Assembly (NCBI GenBank): GCA_002730325.1
Contig: PBZV01000032.1
Coordinates: 4,811 to 18,026, forward strand
Source: Nitrososphaerota archaeon
Lineage (GTDB): Archaea > Thermoproteota > Nitrososphaeria > Nitrososphaerales > Nitrosopumilaceae
Direction of reading: 5' to 3'
DNA: 13,216 bases
Below, piece by piece: positions 5,987 to 13,216 of this stretch (within the stretch, counting starts at the first letter, position 1; the number at the start of each line of letters is the position of its first letter). The notes below the pieces were generated by a model. It was given only the letters and a program-made list of their open reading frames with translations. It had not been told where the DNA came from and ran no database searches. Both the position numbers and the translations under genes were made by a program.

Positions 5987-6429
5987 GTTTGAATTTTTCA
6001 TATGGAATTATAGCAATTGTTGGTGTTTTAGTTGCAATATCTATTGGATTTATTGCAGTTTCTCCTGATTATGTTCCAGAACCTCGAGTAGTTGGAGAAT
6101 CTGTAAAATCAACTGCTCCTGTATTGCCTATGTCTCTAATCGTTTCACTCCCAACAGGTTCTGGGGTTCCTGGATGTGATGAAACAAACGAATGTTTCTT
6201 GCCTTATGATGGTGCTGTAGCAAAAGGTGCGACTGTTACTTGGAACAATGATGATTCTGCAGCTCATACTGTAACTAGTGGAACTCCTTCAGATGGTCAT
6301 GATGGACTATTTGATTCTGGACTTTTTATGTCAGGTTCTGACTATGAATTTACTTTTGAGGATGCAGGAACTTATGATTATTTCTGTATGGTTCATCCTT
6401 GGATGGTTGGAATCATCGATGTTAACTAA
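5983..6429 (+). CDS. Membrane-anchored plastocyanin-like blue copper protein
   Basis: A 148-residue protein with an N-terminal membrane segment (about 7-26), a Pro/Ser linker (27-60), and a cupredoxin domain (about 70-148). All four type 1 copper ligands are visible: His95 in DSAAHTVTSG, then Cys135, His138 and Met141 in YFCMVHPWMVG. A Cys65/Cys71 pair (GCDETNEC) before the domain probably forms a disulphide. The uncleaved-looking anchor would tether it to the outer face of the cytoplasmic membrane. Thaumarchaeal ammonia oxidisers have many such proteins, thought to carry electrons between ammonia oxidation, NirK and the respiratory chain. Its individual partner cannot be told from sequence. 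It is translationally coupled to the HEAT-repeat gene, and its stop overlaps that of the opposing rad50 by 3-4 bases. Confidence 0.88.
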   Translation: MSLNFSYGIIAIVGVLVAISIGFIAVSPDYVPEPRVVGESVKSTAPVLPMSLIVSLPTGSGVPGCDETNECFLPYDGAVAKGATVTWNNDDSAAHTVTSGTPSDGHDGLFDSGLFMSGSDYEFTFEDAGTYDYFCMVHPWMVGIIDVN

Positions 6430-8504
6430 ATAGCAAGTACTTTACTTCCTTGCTCTGATGATTCAAATTTGTAAATTTGTTCTACTGTGGAGTCATCAAA
6501 GATTTCAGCATCATGTGTAATTATTAGAAATTGCATGGGTGTATCTGAATTTGAAATATTTGATAATTGGGATAACACTCCTACAAGTGATTTTTTTCTT
6601 TCTGCATCTAGATGTGTTGTTGGCTCATCCAGTATCATCAAGTTAAGATTTGATGCTCCTAAAAGACTTGCCATTCCTAATCTTAATGCTAAGGCCACGC
6701 TAACTTTTTCACCTCCACTAAGAGACTCTAATTCTAAAACTTCTGTTTTAGAATTACAAATTATAGAAATGTCTCTGGCTTTTTCTGTTAGTTGGATTCT
6801 CAGAATTTTTGTATTCAGTAGTGAAAGATATTCTGATGCTTTAGCCGAGATTGCATTGAGTGCCCATGATCTTAAACTTGTGGCAACAGGACCATCTCTA
6901 CTAAAAATATTATTTTGAATCTCATCAAGATTTGTAACATATTCTTTAACAACTCGTAATTCTGAAATTGCATTTTCAATTATTTTGATTTGTTCACTGC
7001 CTTTGGATATTTTTTCTAAAATAGCTCCTATCTGCTGATCAATACTTGAAAGTTCCATCTGCTTTTCGTTAACTGATTTTTTTAGATTTAAAAATTCTTG
7101 TTCATCAAACCCTTTAGTTTCAGATTCTAGTTTTGAAATATTTTCAAAAATCGTTTTTGCATGAGAATCTATCTGTGATATTTCAACAAGATTTGTATTG
7201 CTAATTCCTGGAATTTTTTGAATACTCTGTTTTTTTGTTTCAACATCTTCTTGAATTTTAACTAATTCTTCTTTTGAATTAATCGAATGTGCCCTAAGTG
7301 TGGCTTCTGCATCTCTTGAAGATTGTAACTTTTCAGAAAACTCTTTTCTTTTTTGATTATACATCTGGTGTTCTTTTTCTTTTGATGCAATTTGTTTATG
7401 TAATGATTCTAACTCTTGCTTTAGGTGCTCTTCTTGGAATAATGGATTTAGTTTTTCTACCCTTGAATCACAAACTGGACATTTGTTATCTTTTAGATGG
7501 AGTTTTGATGCAAGCAGTTGTTTCTCATTTAGAGATGCTGTCTGACTCTTCATCTCCTGGATTGTGTTTAATGTTTCATCTACTGCTTGCTCCACTTTTT
7601 GAATTTTAGATTCAAAATCTTCTTTTAGACTTGCAGGCTCAAAACATCCTTCACAATCACGTATTTTTCGCTCATTTTCACTGATTTCACGCTGAATTTC
7701 ACGAATTGCTTCTTTTGCATATTCTATGAGTTCTTTTTTTCTTGATTCTAATTGATTAATTTTATCAATTTTTGGAGCCTCTGTTTCGACTTTTTTCCTT
7801 AACTCTACAACCTCACTTTGTAACTTTTTTTGTTTTGTTTGTAACTGGTTTTTTTGAGGTGTGAATTCGTTAATCTCTTTTTGATATTTTTCTAAATCCC
7901 TTGTTAGAATTTCAATATGTGTATCATCATATCCAATTTTCCCTCTTATGTTTTCACGAAATTCCTTATTCACAATTTTCATTGATTCTGAAGCAACATC
8001 CAGCATGTCTATTCCTATTATTGCATTAAGCAATTCTTTGAATTCTTTTGGTTTTGCATTAATGATTGCATTTAATTCCCCTTGTTGTACAATTGATGCA
8101 ACTTTTAATTTTTCAAAATCAAGACCTATTTTTTTCTCAACTTCTTGGGTCATTGATTCTCCAAATTGTTTTCTTTCACCTGCAGCTATTTCCACTATTC
8201 CGTTGCCTGTTATTTCTGAGAATTTTGCTGAAAGAGTTCCTTTACTATCTATTTTTCTTACTGCCTCATATTTTTTTTCATTTACTGAAAAATTTACTTT
8301 TGCGTATCCTTGATTTGATCCACGTTTGATAAGTCCTTTGTTTGATTTTCTTGTATGATGTCCAAACAATGCAAATGTGATTGCATCAATAATACTTGAT
8401 TTTCCAGCACCATTATGTCCTACAAAAACTGTAACTCCATTATCAAAATCTAGTTTTGTATCTGAATGTGCTAAAAAATCTCCTAATTCAATTGATGTGA
8501 TCAT
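6426..8504 (-). CDS. rad50: DNA double-strand break repair ATPase Rad50, short form
   Basis: A 692-residue SMC-like ATPase. Walker A is GHNGAGKS (29-36), the Q-loop region is SIVQQGEL, the zinc hook is CPVC (342-345) almost exactly mid-protein, the ABC signature is LSGGEK (595-600), and Walker B is LMILDEP with Asp626-Glu627, followed by a D-loop THLD (630-633). Lys/Glu-rich coiled coil fills about 180-560. Rad50 dimers with Mre11 hold and process DNA ends; ATP binding and hydrolysis switch the complex. The protein is well short of the roughly 880 residues I recall for Pyrococcus Rad50, so the coil is shorter. A second CxxC, DCEGC (Cys284, Cys287), lies in the ascending coil. The start at 8504 is chosen because AAGGAG lies 7 nt upstream and the conserved N-terminus MITSIELGDF begins there; an ATG at 8540 adds only unrelated residues. 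It overlaps mre11 by 17 bases. Confidence 0.95.
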   Translation of the reverse strand: MITSIELGDFLAHSDTKLDFDNGVTVFVGHNGAGKSSIIDAITFALFGHHTRKSNKGLIKRGSNQGYAKVNFSVNEKKYEAVRKIDSKGTLSAKFSEITGNGIVEIAAGERKQFGESMTQEVEKKIGLDFEKLKVASIVQQGELNAIINAKPKEFKELLNAIIGIDMLDVASESMKIVNKEFRENIRGKIGYDDTHIEILTRDLEKYQKEINEFTPQKNQLQTKQKKLQSEVVELRKKVETEAPKIDKINQLESRKKELIEYAKEAIREIQREISENERKIRDCEGCFEPASLKEDFESKIQKVEQAVDETLNTIQEMKSQTASLNEKQLLASKLHLKDNKCPVCDSRVEKLNPLFQEEHLKQELESLHKQIASKEKEHQMYNQKRKEFSEKLQSSRDAEATLRAHSINSKEELVKIQEDVETKKQSIQKIPGISNTNLVEISQIDSHAKTIFENISKLESETKGFDEQEFLNLKKSVNEKQMELSSIDQQIGAILEKISKGSEQIKIIENAISELRVVKEYVTNLDEIQNNIFSRDGPVATSLRSWALNAISAKASEYLSLLNTKILRIQLTEKARDISIICNSKTEVLELESLSGGEKVSVALALRLGMASLLGASNLNLMILDEPTTHLDAERKKSLVGVLSQLSNISNSDTPMQFLIITHDAEIFDDSTVEQIYKFESSEQGSKVLAI

Positions 8505-9642
8505 TATTTTTCTCCTTTTTAAATTTCTCAAAATTTTCAATTATTATTTCAGAGGCTTCTTTGATTTCTCCTGATGCTAATACTGGGAGTAATTCTTTGA
8601 TTGCAAAGCTCGCAGCTTGCTCTGATCCTAATGCCTCTATTGACAACCTAAACATCTCATCATCGATGATGTTTGGTCTATCTAAGAATACTGATGAATC
8701 TGAGACTTTTTTTGTACTGATCCTCCAAAAACATCTTAACACCAGTGAATTAAGCCTAGCAATCTGTGCCTGAATTTGGTCTGTTTCTATATTTTCACCT
8801 TGGATGTTTATCTCTATCATTGGTTTTTTTGCTAATCCTGTAATTTTTTCAGAAATCTCATCTACTGTTTTTGATAATTCTTCATATTTTGTCTTAAATG
8901 AAAATTGAGGTCTTGTATCAAGCTCTATCCATTTTGGTTTTGCCTCTTTACCTGAAATATCTACTTCAAAGAACCCTTTCTTTGTTTCTTTAATCCCTTC
9001 GCTAGTTGTTAATTCGATTGAACCTGGATATACAATTGGTCCATTCAGATGATTGAATTGTTTAACATCTGTATCATGAAGATGTCCCATTGCATAGTAT
9101 GTGAAATTTTTTGGAAGATCTGTTGATTGAATCTCTCCTGCAAATTTATTGAATTCAGTTATTCCTTGATGTAGTACTAAAATTTTATGTCCTGAAAATT
9201 TTTCTGCAACTATATCTATTTCTGCAAATTTTTTTTCATATTGTGGAATTTCTGCTTTTCTTATTTTGTCAAATCCTGTAAGAAGTATTCCCTTGTATTC
9301 AATTGGCTTTCCTTGGCCGATATATTTTGAAAATTCTAAATTATGATATACATATGGGATTGGTGTTGTTCTAATCCTACTAATGTCGTGCTCTCCTAAA
9401 ATAAAAAATGAATCAATATTATTTTGTTTTAATCTTTTTAACCCATTTGCCATTTGAATTATTGCAGTACCTTTAGGGTTTGGTACATGAAAAATATCTC
9501 CTGCAAAAATAACAAAATCTACTTTATCTGTAATTGATGTGTCTATTGCTTGATTGAAAACATCATAGACATCTTGTTCACGTTCCTCTGAACCATACTG
9601 TACTAATCCCAAATGCATGTCTGAAATATGTGAAAATAACAT
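8488..9642 (-). CDS. mre11: DNA double-strand break repair nuclease Mre11, with Glu in motif III
   Basis: A 384-residue calcineurin-like phosphoesterase. Metal-binding motifs in order: SDMHLG (Asp8, His10), FAGDIFH (Asp49), LGEHDIS (residues 82-88, His85), LVLHQGI (His158), MGHLHD (His187, His189). Mre11 is the Mn-dependent 3'-5' exonuclease/endonuclease paired with Rad50 in break-end processing. The capping/C-terminal part (from about 230) ends in helices that would bind the base of the Rad50 coil. The notable feature is motif III: the family has Gly-Asn-His-Asp, and the Asn (Asn84 in Pyrococcus as I recall) is a metal ligand; here Glu84 takes its place, while His85 is kept. Its ATG overlaps the herA stop (TAATG) and its 3' end overlaps rad50, in line with a stoichiometric complex. 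Confidence 0.93.
   Translation of the reverse strand: MLFSHISDMHLGLVQYGSEEREQDVYDVFNQAIDTSITDKVDFVIFAGDIFHVPNPKGTAIIQMANGLKRLKQNNIDSFFILGEHDISRIRTTPIPYVYHNLEFSKYIGQGKPIEYKGILLTGFDKIRKAEIPQYEKKFAEIDIVAEKFSGHKILVLHQGITEFNKFAGEIQSTDLPKNFTYYAMGHLHDTDVKQFNHLNGPIVYPGSIELTTSEGIKETKKGFFEVDISGKEAKPKWIELDTRPQFSFKTKYEELSKTVDEISEKITGLAKKPMIEINIQGENIETDQIQAQIARLNSLVLRCFWRISTKKVSDSSVFLDRPNIIDDEMFRLSIEALGSEQAASFAIKELLPVLASGEIKEASEIIIENFEKFKKEKNNDHIN
8512..8517 (-). promoter_or_regulatory. Shine-Dalgarno site of rad50
   Basis: On the minus strand AAGGAG stands 7 nt before the ATG at 8504 and inside the end of mre11. It decides the rad50 start in favour of 8504 over the upstream ATG at 8540. Confidence 0.7.
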
Positions 9643-11174
9643 TAGTCTAATAACAAATCTTTCTGTACCAATCCTTGTGTTGATTCTATTGCAATTCCTT
9701 TCATTTTATCTGCCTTGGCCCAAGCATTAATTGCACTTTGATCTGCTCCCATTATCTTTTCTTTGACCTCTTCAACGTGAACTAGTGATGGTAGATTGCT
9801 CCATTGTCCCACAAGTACGGCATCCCCGACGTTTAGAGATGTCAATTGAGAGATTAATTCACGACTAGTTGATTCTGTAGCTGAGGCAATTTGTCTTTGA
9901 TCATCTTCTTGAATAATTTTCATAATTGCAAATGAGCCCATTTGACTTAATACATTCAGGTCTACACTGCGTGGTCTTTGTGATACAATTCCTAGACCCA
10001 AACCAAACTTTCTTCCTTCTCTGGCAATTTTTGCAGCCCAATATTTTGCACTAGTGTCGTGATCTTTTGGAATAAAGACATGAGCTTCTTCAATAATGAC
10101 AAATACTGGTGAATTAAATTTGAAATTTCTCTTTCTCTTTGTTTTTCCATGTTGTGCAATGCTTGCATCTTTTCTATCTTTGAGTAGCTGTTGTAAGTAA
10201 AATGCCAAAGCTACGTTTGCTTGTTTTTCAGATAACTCTGAAATGTTTAGTACATTTGCACATCCTTCTTTGATAAAGCTAATTGGGTCTCCCATATCCG
10301 GATCTAGAATATCTTCAAATCTTCTTTGAGCATCTTCTACTATGTCTTGAACTCTGTATGCTGAAGATCTAATCTCCTTGAGTTTATTGTCATCTGAATT
10401 AATAATAGAATCCACTTCATTCTCTAACCTCTTCCAAAATTCACTTGATTTTTTTACATTTTCTGTAAATGCCATTCTTAATACTCTTTGTTGAACAGTT
10501 GCGCTTTCTCTAATCTCTAATACATCTGAGAGTTGTTCAGAATCTAACAATCTTGGATTTATTTTTGCGTCAATTACATTAATTCGTGGAATGTTTAGAC
10601 TGGTGTAATCATTATGATAATCAAAAATTATTACAGTACCTTTTAATTTTGAAATTTGTTTTGTAACTAACGACACTAGATTACTTTTCCCCATTCCTGT
10701 CATTGCTAAAATTCCTAAATGTCTAGAAACTATTTTATCTAAATTCACTTTGGCATCAATTGATTTATTTCGTAATAGATTTCCGATGCTAACCCATCCT
10801 TCTTTTTTAGGACTGAAAATTTCCTCCAAGTCTTGCTTACTAGGTAAAGTGATTTCTGTGCCTGGAATTGGTGGTATTGCGGGTATTATTGATTGCCCTT
10901 TTCTTAGATTTTCTAAGAATCCCAAAATTCCAATATGTGCCGTAAAAGTTTTGTCTCTTTTATTTAATTCTGCAATTTCTGTACTTTCAGATGCTTCATC
11001 AAAATTCTTTACATCTGTAAATGCTGCACTTGACACTGCAGATCTTTCTACCAATCCCAGAATTTCCCCTTCATCTGAACTGATTTTGATATACTCTCCT
11101 ACTGATAATGCTCTTGAAGTAATTGCGGTAACAAATGTTGGTTTTGACTCTCCAATAACAAACCCTAAACTCAT
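9642..11174 (-). CDS. herA: HerA DNA translocase
   Basis: A 510-residue HerA/FtsK-type hexameric ATPase. An N-terminal beta-barrel HAS domain spans about 1-100. Walker A is MTGMGKSN (158-165, Lys163), the following strand ends in IIFDYHNDY, Walker B is VFVIIEEAH (357-365, Glu362-Glu363), and the arginine-rich AREGRKFGLG (384-393) supplies trans-acting arginines. SQRP (398-401) is the sensor motif typical of HerA. HerA pumps DNA into the NurA nuclease, and together with Mre11-Rad50 makes the 3' single strand for recombination. The start is ATG 11174, overlapping the nurA stop as ATGA and preceded at 7 nt by GAGAGG. Length and motif order are normal; I see no defect. Confidence 0.95.
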   Translation of the reverse strand: MSLGFVIGESKPTFVTAITSRALSVGEYIKISSDEGEILGLVERSAVSSAAFTDVKNFDEASESTEIAELNKRDKTFTAHIGILGFLENLRKGQSIIPAIPPIPGTEITLPSKQDLEEIFSPKKEGWVSIGNLLRNKSIDAKVNLDKIVSRHLGILAMTGMGKSNLVSLVTKQISKLKGTVIIFDYHNDYTSLNIPRINVIDAKINPRLLDSEQLSDVLEIRESATVQQRVLRMAFTENVKKSSEFWKRLENEVDSIINSDDNKLKEIRSSAYRVQDIVEDAQRRFEDILDPDMGDPISFIKEGCANVLNISELSEKQANVALAFYLQQLLKDRKDASIAQHGKTKRKRNFKFNSPVFVIIEEAHVFIPKDHDTSAKYWAAKIAREGRKFGLGLGIVSQRPRSVDLNVLSQMGSFAIMKIIQEDDQRQIASATESTSRELISQLTSLNVGDAVLVGQWSNLPSLVHVEEVKEKIMGADQSAINAWAKADKMKGIAIESTQGLVQKDLLLD

Positions 11175-12007
11175 CCTAGAACCTCTCGTGAACCTATTTC
11201 ATTACTCAACCCTAACAAGCTTACCATCTTTGCAAGTTCTTTATCAGATATTTTACAGTTATTATGTGCCAACTTTAATGCATATGGATATCCTCCAACA
11301 CTGGTTTTGTATAATTTATTCATGATTGATTTAATTTCAGATTCATCATGATGTTCTCCTAAAAATTCTAATTTAATAATTGGTGTGGAGTCACTTAATC
11401 TCACAAATGTAGATGAGATGATTTTATCTGAACCATATTTTTTTTCTACAAAAATTTTACTAAATCCTGGATTGTTTGTTACATGATTATAATAGAAAAT
11501 ATCTCCTGCAAGGGATCCTAATTTTTCAAATTGTTTTTTTGTATTTGATGTCTTGGCAATGAAAACCACGTTATCTTTCTTTTTCATTATTCTAACAATT
11601 GTTGATCCTAGATTTGCTTGTCTAGTCATTAATTGAGAATGTAGTGAACCATCCATCAAAACCATGTCTACTTCATCTATTGTTTTTTCACAAGCTTCAA
11701 TCTCCATTTTACTGGCAACACTTGATATGTCATCTGCAGAACCTAATCCTGATTTATGAAGATCAACTAAAATTTCCCCGTTGGATTTGATTGAGACTGC
11801 AGTTGTAGCCCATAATTCAATTCCTTGAAATTTTGTATTGTTAAAACTTGAATCAATCCCTGCAGTAACCACTTCTTCTTTTGTAGGCGTGAACTCTACC
11901 CAATTGTTACGTGCTTTTTGTAGAATCTGCTCAAATTTTGGACCTTTGAGAATTGATAACATTTTGTCTCGATTAATTATAGCATCTTTGTAGACTGTAT
12001 TGAGCAC
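11171..12007 (-). CDS. nurA: NurA 5'-3' nuclease, partner of HerA
   Basis: A 278-residue RNase H-like nuclease. Motif I is AGIDSSFN with Asp52; the second acidic site is in VDMVLMDGSL with Asp119; Glu102/Glu104 in SKMEIEACE may be the intermediate acidic residue. The C-terminal motif GGYPYALKLAH (238-248) ends in His248, matching the tyrosine/histidine region of NurA active sites. NurA forms a ring-like dimer on HerA and degrades the 5' strand during resection. It is the first gene of the nurA-herA-mre11-rad50 operon. The start is GTG at 12007, supported by a TATA-like box 24 nt upstream; the first ATG (11962) is internal and would remove 15 residues. The stop overlaps herA. Confidence 0.9.
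   Translation of the reverse strand: MLNTVYKDAIINRDKMLSILKGPKFEQILQKARNNWVEFTPTKEEVVTAGIDSSFNNTKFQGIELWATTAVSIKSNGEILVDLHKSGLGSADDISSVASKMEIEACEKTIDEVDMVLMDGSLHSQLMTRQANLGSTIVRIMKKKDNVVFIAKTSNTKKQFEKLGSLAGDIFYYNHVTNNPGFSKIFVEKKYGSDKIISSTFVRLSDSTPIIKLEFLGEHHDESEIKSIMNKLYKTSVGGYPYALKLAHNNCKISDKELAKMVSLLGLSNEIGSREVLG
11182..11187 (-). promoter_or_regulatory. Shine-Dalgarno site of herA
   Basis: GAGAGG on the minus strand lies 7 nt before the herA ATG and within the last codons of nurA. It supports internal initiation in the polycistronic mRNA. Confidence 0.55.
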
Positions 12008-12027
12008 AACAATACTTTGTAGATTTG

Positions 12028-12036
12028 AATAAAATC
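12028..12036 (-). promoter_or_regulatory. TATA-like box for the nurA-herA-mre11-rad50 operon
   Basis: GATTTTATT on the minus strand is centred about 24 nt before the nurA GTG. The distance suggests a leaderless message and supports GTG as the start. Confidence 0.45.
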
Positions 12037-12173
12037 TTTAGGTTATACTGAACATTGACTAAACTGATCCATTCTATCATTATTTTCTAAAATTATTCTA
12101 TTTCATGATTTTCAAATTAATCATCTGCGGTAATTTTCATTTAATATTCAAAAATTACTTAATTTGAGACTAG
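12037..12173. other. Intergenic part of the divergent nurA / nadX control region
   Basis: This AT-rich DNA separates two divergent promoters. I see no tRNA, no strong hairpin and no credible gene. A 20-codon ATG frame (12105-12167) is too short and unsupported. A GC-containing hexamer CTGCGG (12125-12130) stands out only locally. Confidence 0.4.
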
Positions 12174-12183
12174 AATTAATTAA
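12174..12183 (+). promoter_or_regulatory. TATA-like box for nadX
   Basis: AATTAATTAA is centred about 28 nt before the TTG at 12207. An in-frame stop at 12177-12179 rules out starts further upstream. The match to an archaeal TATA box is loose. Confidence 0.35.
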
Positions 12184-12206
12184 CCAAGTTTTGTTATGAT
12201 TATTAC

Positions 12207-13025
12207 TTGAAACAAATAGGCTTACTTGGATGTGGTGCAATTGGAACTCAAATTGCATTGGCAATTGACACAGGAAAAATTCCTGCAATTCTTACACACA
12301 TCTATGATGATTCAAAAGAAAAATCATCTTCTCTAGTAGAAAAATTACAAAACAAACCAGAAATCGTTGAAAATGCTCATCTCTTATCTTCAAATTCTGT
12401 TGATATTGTAGTTGAAGCTGCATCTCAAGATGCAGTCAAAGATTCAGCATTGAGTATTTTACAAAACAAGAAAGATTTGATGATAATGAGTGTTGGTGCA
12501 CTACTTGATGAATCAATTTATGATATTTTGTCTGACGCTTGCAAGGATTTCAAAAAAACAATTTATCTTCCATCTGGTGCAATTGCAGGATTAGATGGAA
12601 TAAAATCAATTAAGGATGAATTGGATACTGTTTCTATCACTACGACAAAACATCCTCGTTCTCTTAAGAGTGCCAAATTCTTTGAAAACTCAAAAATTAA
12701 TTTAGATGATATTGAATCTGCCACAAGTATTTTTGAAGGAACTGCAAAAGAAGCAGTATCATTATTCCCTGCAAACATTAACGTTGCCGCACTTTTATCT
12801 CTCACTGGAATTGGTAGTGAAAAAACTCGTGTTAAAATAATTGCAGATCCTGATACTAACAAAAATACTCATCAAATAGAAGCTGCAGGAACATTTGGTA
12901 AAATGACATTTATCATTGAGAATTTTCCTGATGTGAATAATCCCAAAACAAGTAGATTGGCAATATTATCTGCAATTGAAACTTTGAAAAAATATTGCTC
13001 TAACGATATCCAGATTGGAACATAA
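12207..13025 (+). CDS. nadX: L-aspartate dehydrogenase
   Basis: A 272-residue NAD(P)-dependent dehydrogenase. The N-terminal Rossmann motif is GLLGCGAIG (5-13, GxGxxG at 8-13). Further family segments are VVEAAS (68-73), MSVGAL (94-99), LPSGAIAGLDGI (121-132) and FPANINVAALLSLTGIG (187-203), the latter bearing the conserved N-V-A of the active site. It oxidises L-aspartate to iminoaspartate, which quinolinate synthase (NadA) condenses with dihydroxyacetone phosphate in NAD synthesis; NadX replaces the oxidase NadB. No nadA or nadC is visible in the window. The start is TTG: no ATG exists between the upstream in-frame stop and the first conserved residues, and this start gives the standard N-terminus. 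It is divergent from the repair operon. Confidence 0.88.
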   Translation: MKQIGLLGCGAIGTQIALAIDTGKIPAILTHIYDDSKEKSSSLVEKLQNKPEIVENAHLLSSNSVDIVVEAASQDAVKDSALSILQNKKDLMIMSVGALLDESIYDILSDACKDFKKTIYLPSGAIAGLDGIKSIKDELDTVSITTTKHPRSLKSAKFFENSKINLDDIESATSIFEGTAKEAVSLFPANINVAALLSLTGIGSEKTRVKIIADPDTNKNTHQIEAAGTFGKMTFIIENFPDVNNPKTSRLAILSAIETLKKYCSNDIQIGT

Positions 13026-13216
13026 TCTGATATTGATTGTAAGATGAATGACTCAATTAGAATAAAACTAAATTTTTAAATCTATTAACAACACTTTTTC
13101 ATAATTAAAAAAATTTGATAGTAATCAAAACCACTTTGTCATCCCTTGACAACAAATCATTACATTTACATCTTCAATTATGTAATGTTTGGAATTACTT
13201 GATTGCTATCTATTGT
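13026..13216. other. Intergenic region at the right edge
   Basis: No gene can be supported here. All frames on the minus strand meet stops quickly. A TTG at 13199-13201 opens a plus-strand frame (TTG Ile Ala Ile Tyr Cys) that runs off the window, in a context like that of the nadX start (TTACTTG). It could be the next gene's start, but six codons prove nothing. Short T-runs near 13073 and 13101 may end the nadX transcript. Confidence 0.3.

Noticed and set aside
7298..8329. Plus-strand open frames of up to 121 codons across rad50
   Set aside because: They lie opposite the Lys/Glu-rich coiled coil, whose complement is Phe/Leu/Ser-rich and stop-poor. They are shadows of rad50.
8505..8540. Rad50 start at the upstream ATG (8540)
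   Set aside because: The extra 12 residues are unlike the Rad50 N-terminus and lie within mre11; the strong Shine-Dalgarno site belongs to the ATG at 8504.
10750..11325. 191-codon plus-strand frame across herA and nurA
   Set aside because: It is antisense to conserved HerA and NurA motifs, has no recognisable domain and crosses a gene junction.
12105..12167. 20-codon ATG frame between nurA and nadX
   Set aside because: Too short, with no ribosome binding site and low-complexity AT-rich codons; it lies in a divergent promoter region.
1..13216. CRISPR array, IS element, prophage or integration site
   Set aside because: No regularly spaced direct repeats, transposase or integrase frames, terminal inverted repeats or tRNA with adjacent duplication were seen on reading both strands.

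Overview
The window reads as chromosome from an ammonia-oxidising thaumarchaeon of the Nitrosopumilus/Nitrosarchaeum kind. Reasons: very AT-rich DNA; a NirK-type copper oxidase tail and a plastocyanin-like cupredoxin of the kind this group uses in place of cytochromes; archaeal ribosomal protein L15e; the archaeal nurA-herA-mre11-rad50 cluster; archaeal TATA-like boxes 20-30 nt before start codons; several TTG/GTG starts. No tRNA, rRNA, IS element, CRISPR array or phage gene is visible, so this is ordinary core chromosome with some poorly characterised lineage genes between the known ones. The genus assignment comes from recognition, not from a search.

Layout. Positions 1-512 hold the 3' end of a NirK-like multicopper oxidase, then serA (581-1513) and a small double-membrane-span protein with two Cys-bounded repeats (1620-2012). 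Facing it on the minus strand is a two-gene unit of exported proteins (2009-3177) with no recognised function. A structured, GC-rich stretch (3273-3319) precedes rpl15e (3388-3852). That gene is followed after one base by an exported CFI-box protein (3854-4639) and a possible 26-residue membrane peptide (4653-4733). A minus-strand thioredoxin-fold protein (4735-5400) is divergent from a HEAT-repeat gene that looks like half of a deoxyhypusine hydroxylase (5498-5986), which overlaps a membrane-anchored cupredoxin gene (5983-6429).

The second half is the DNA end-processing operon on the minus strand, transcribed nurA (12007-11171), herA (11174-9642), mre11 (9642-8488), rad50 (8504-6426). All junctions overlap, as expected for subunits of one double-strand-break resection machine: Mre11-Rad50 recognises and opens ends, HerA-NurA drives long-range resection. 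Divergent from it is nadX (12207-13025), aspartate dehydrogenase for NAD synthesis. The last 190 bases hold no supportable gene.

Most worth a second look: the half-size DOHH-like HEAT protein, Glu in place of the metal-binding Asn in Mre11 motif III, the short Rad50 with an extra CxxC before the zinc hook, and the two RNA-structure candidates before rpl15e.
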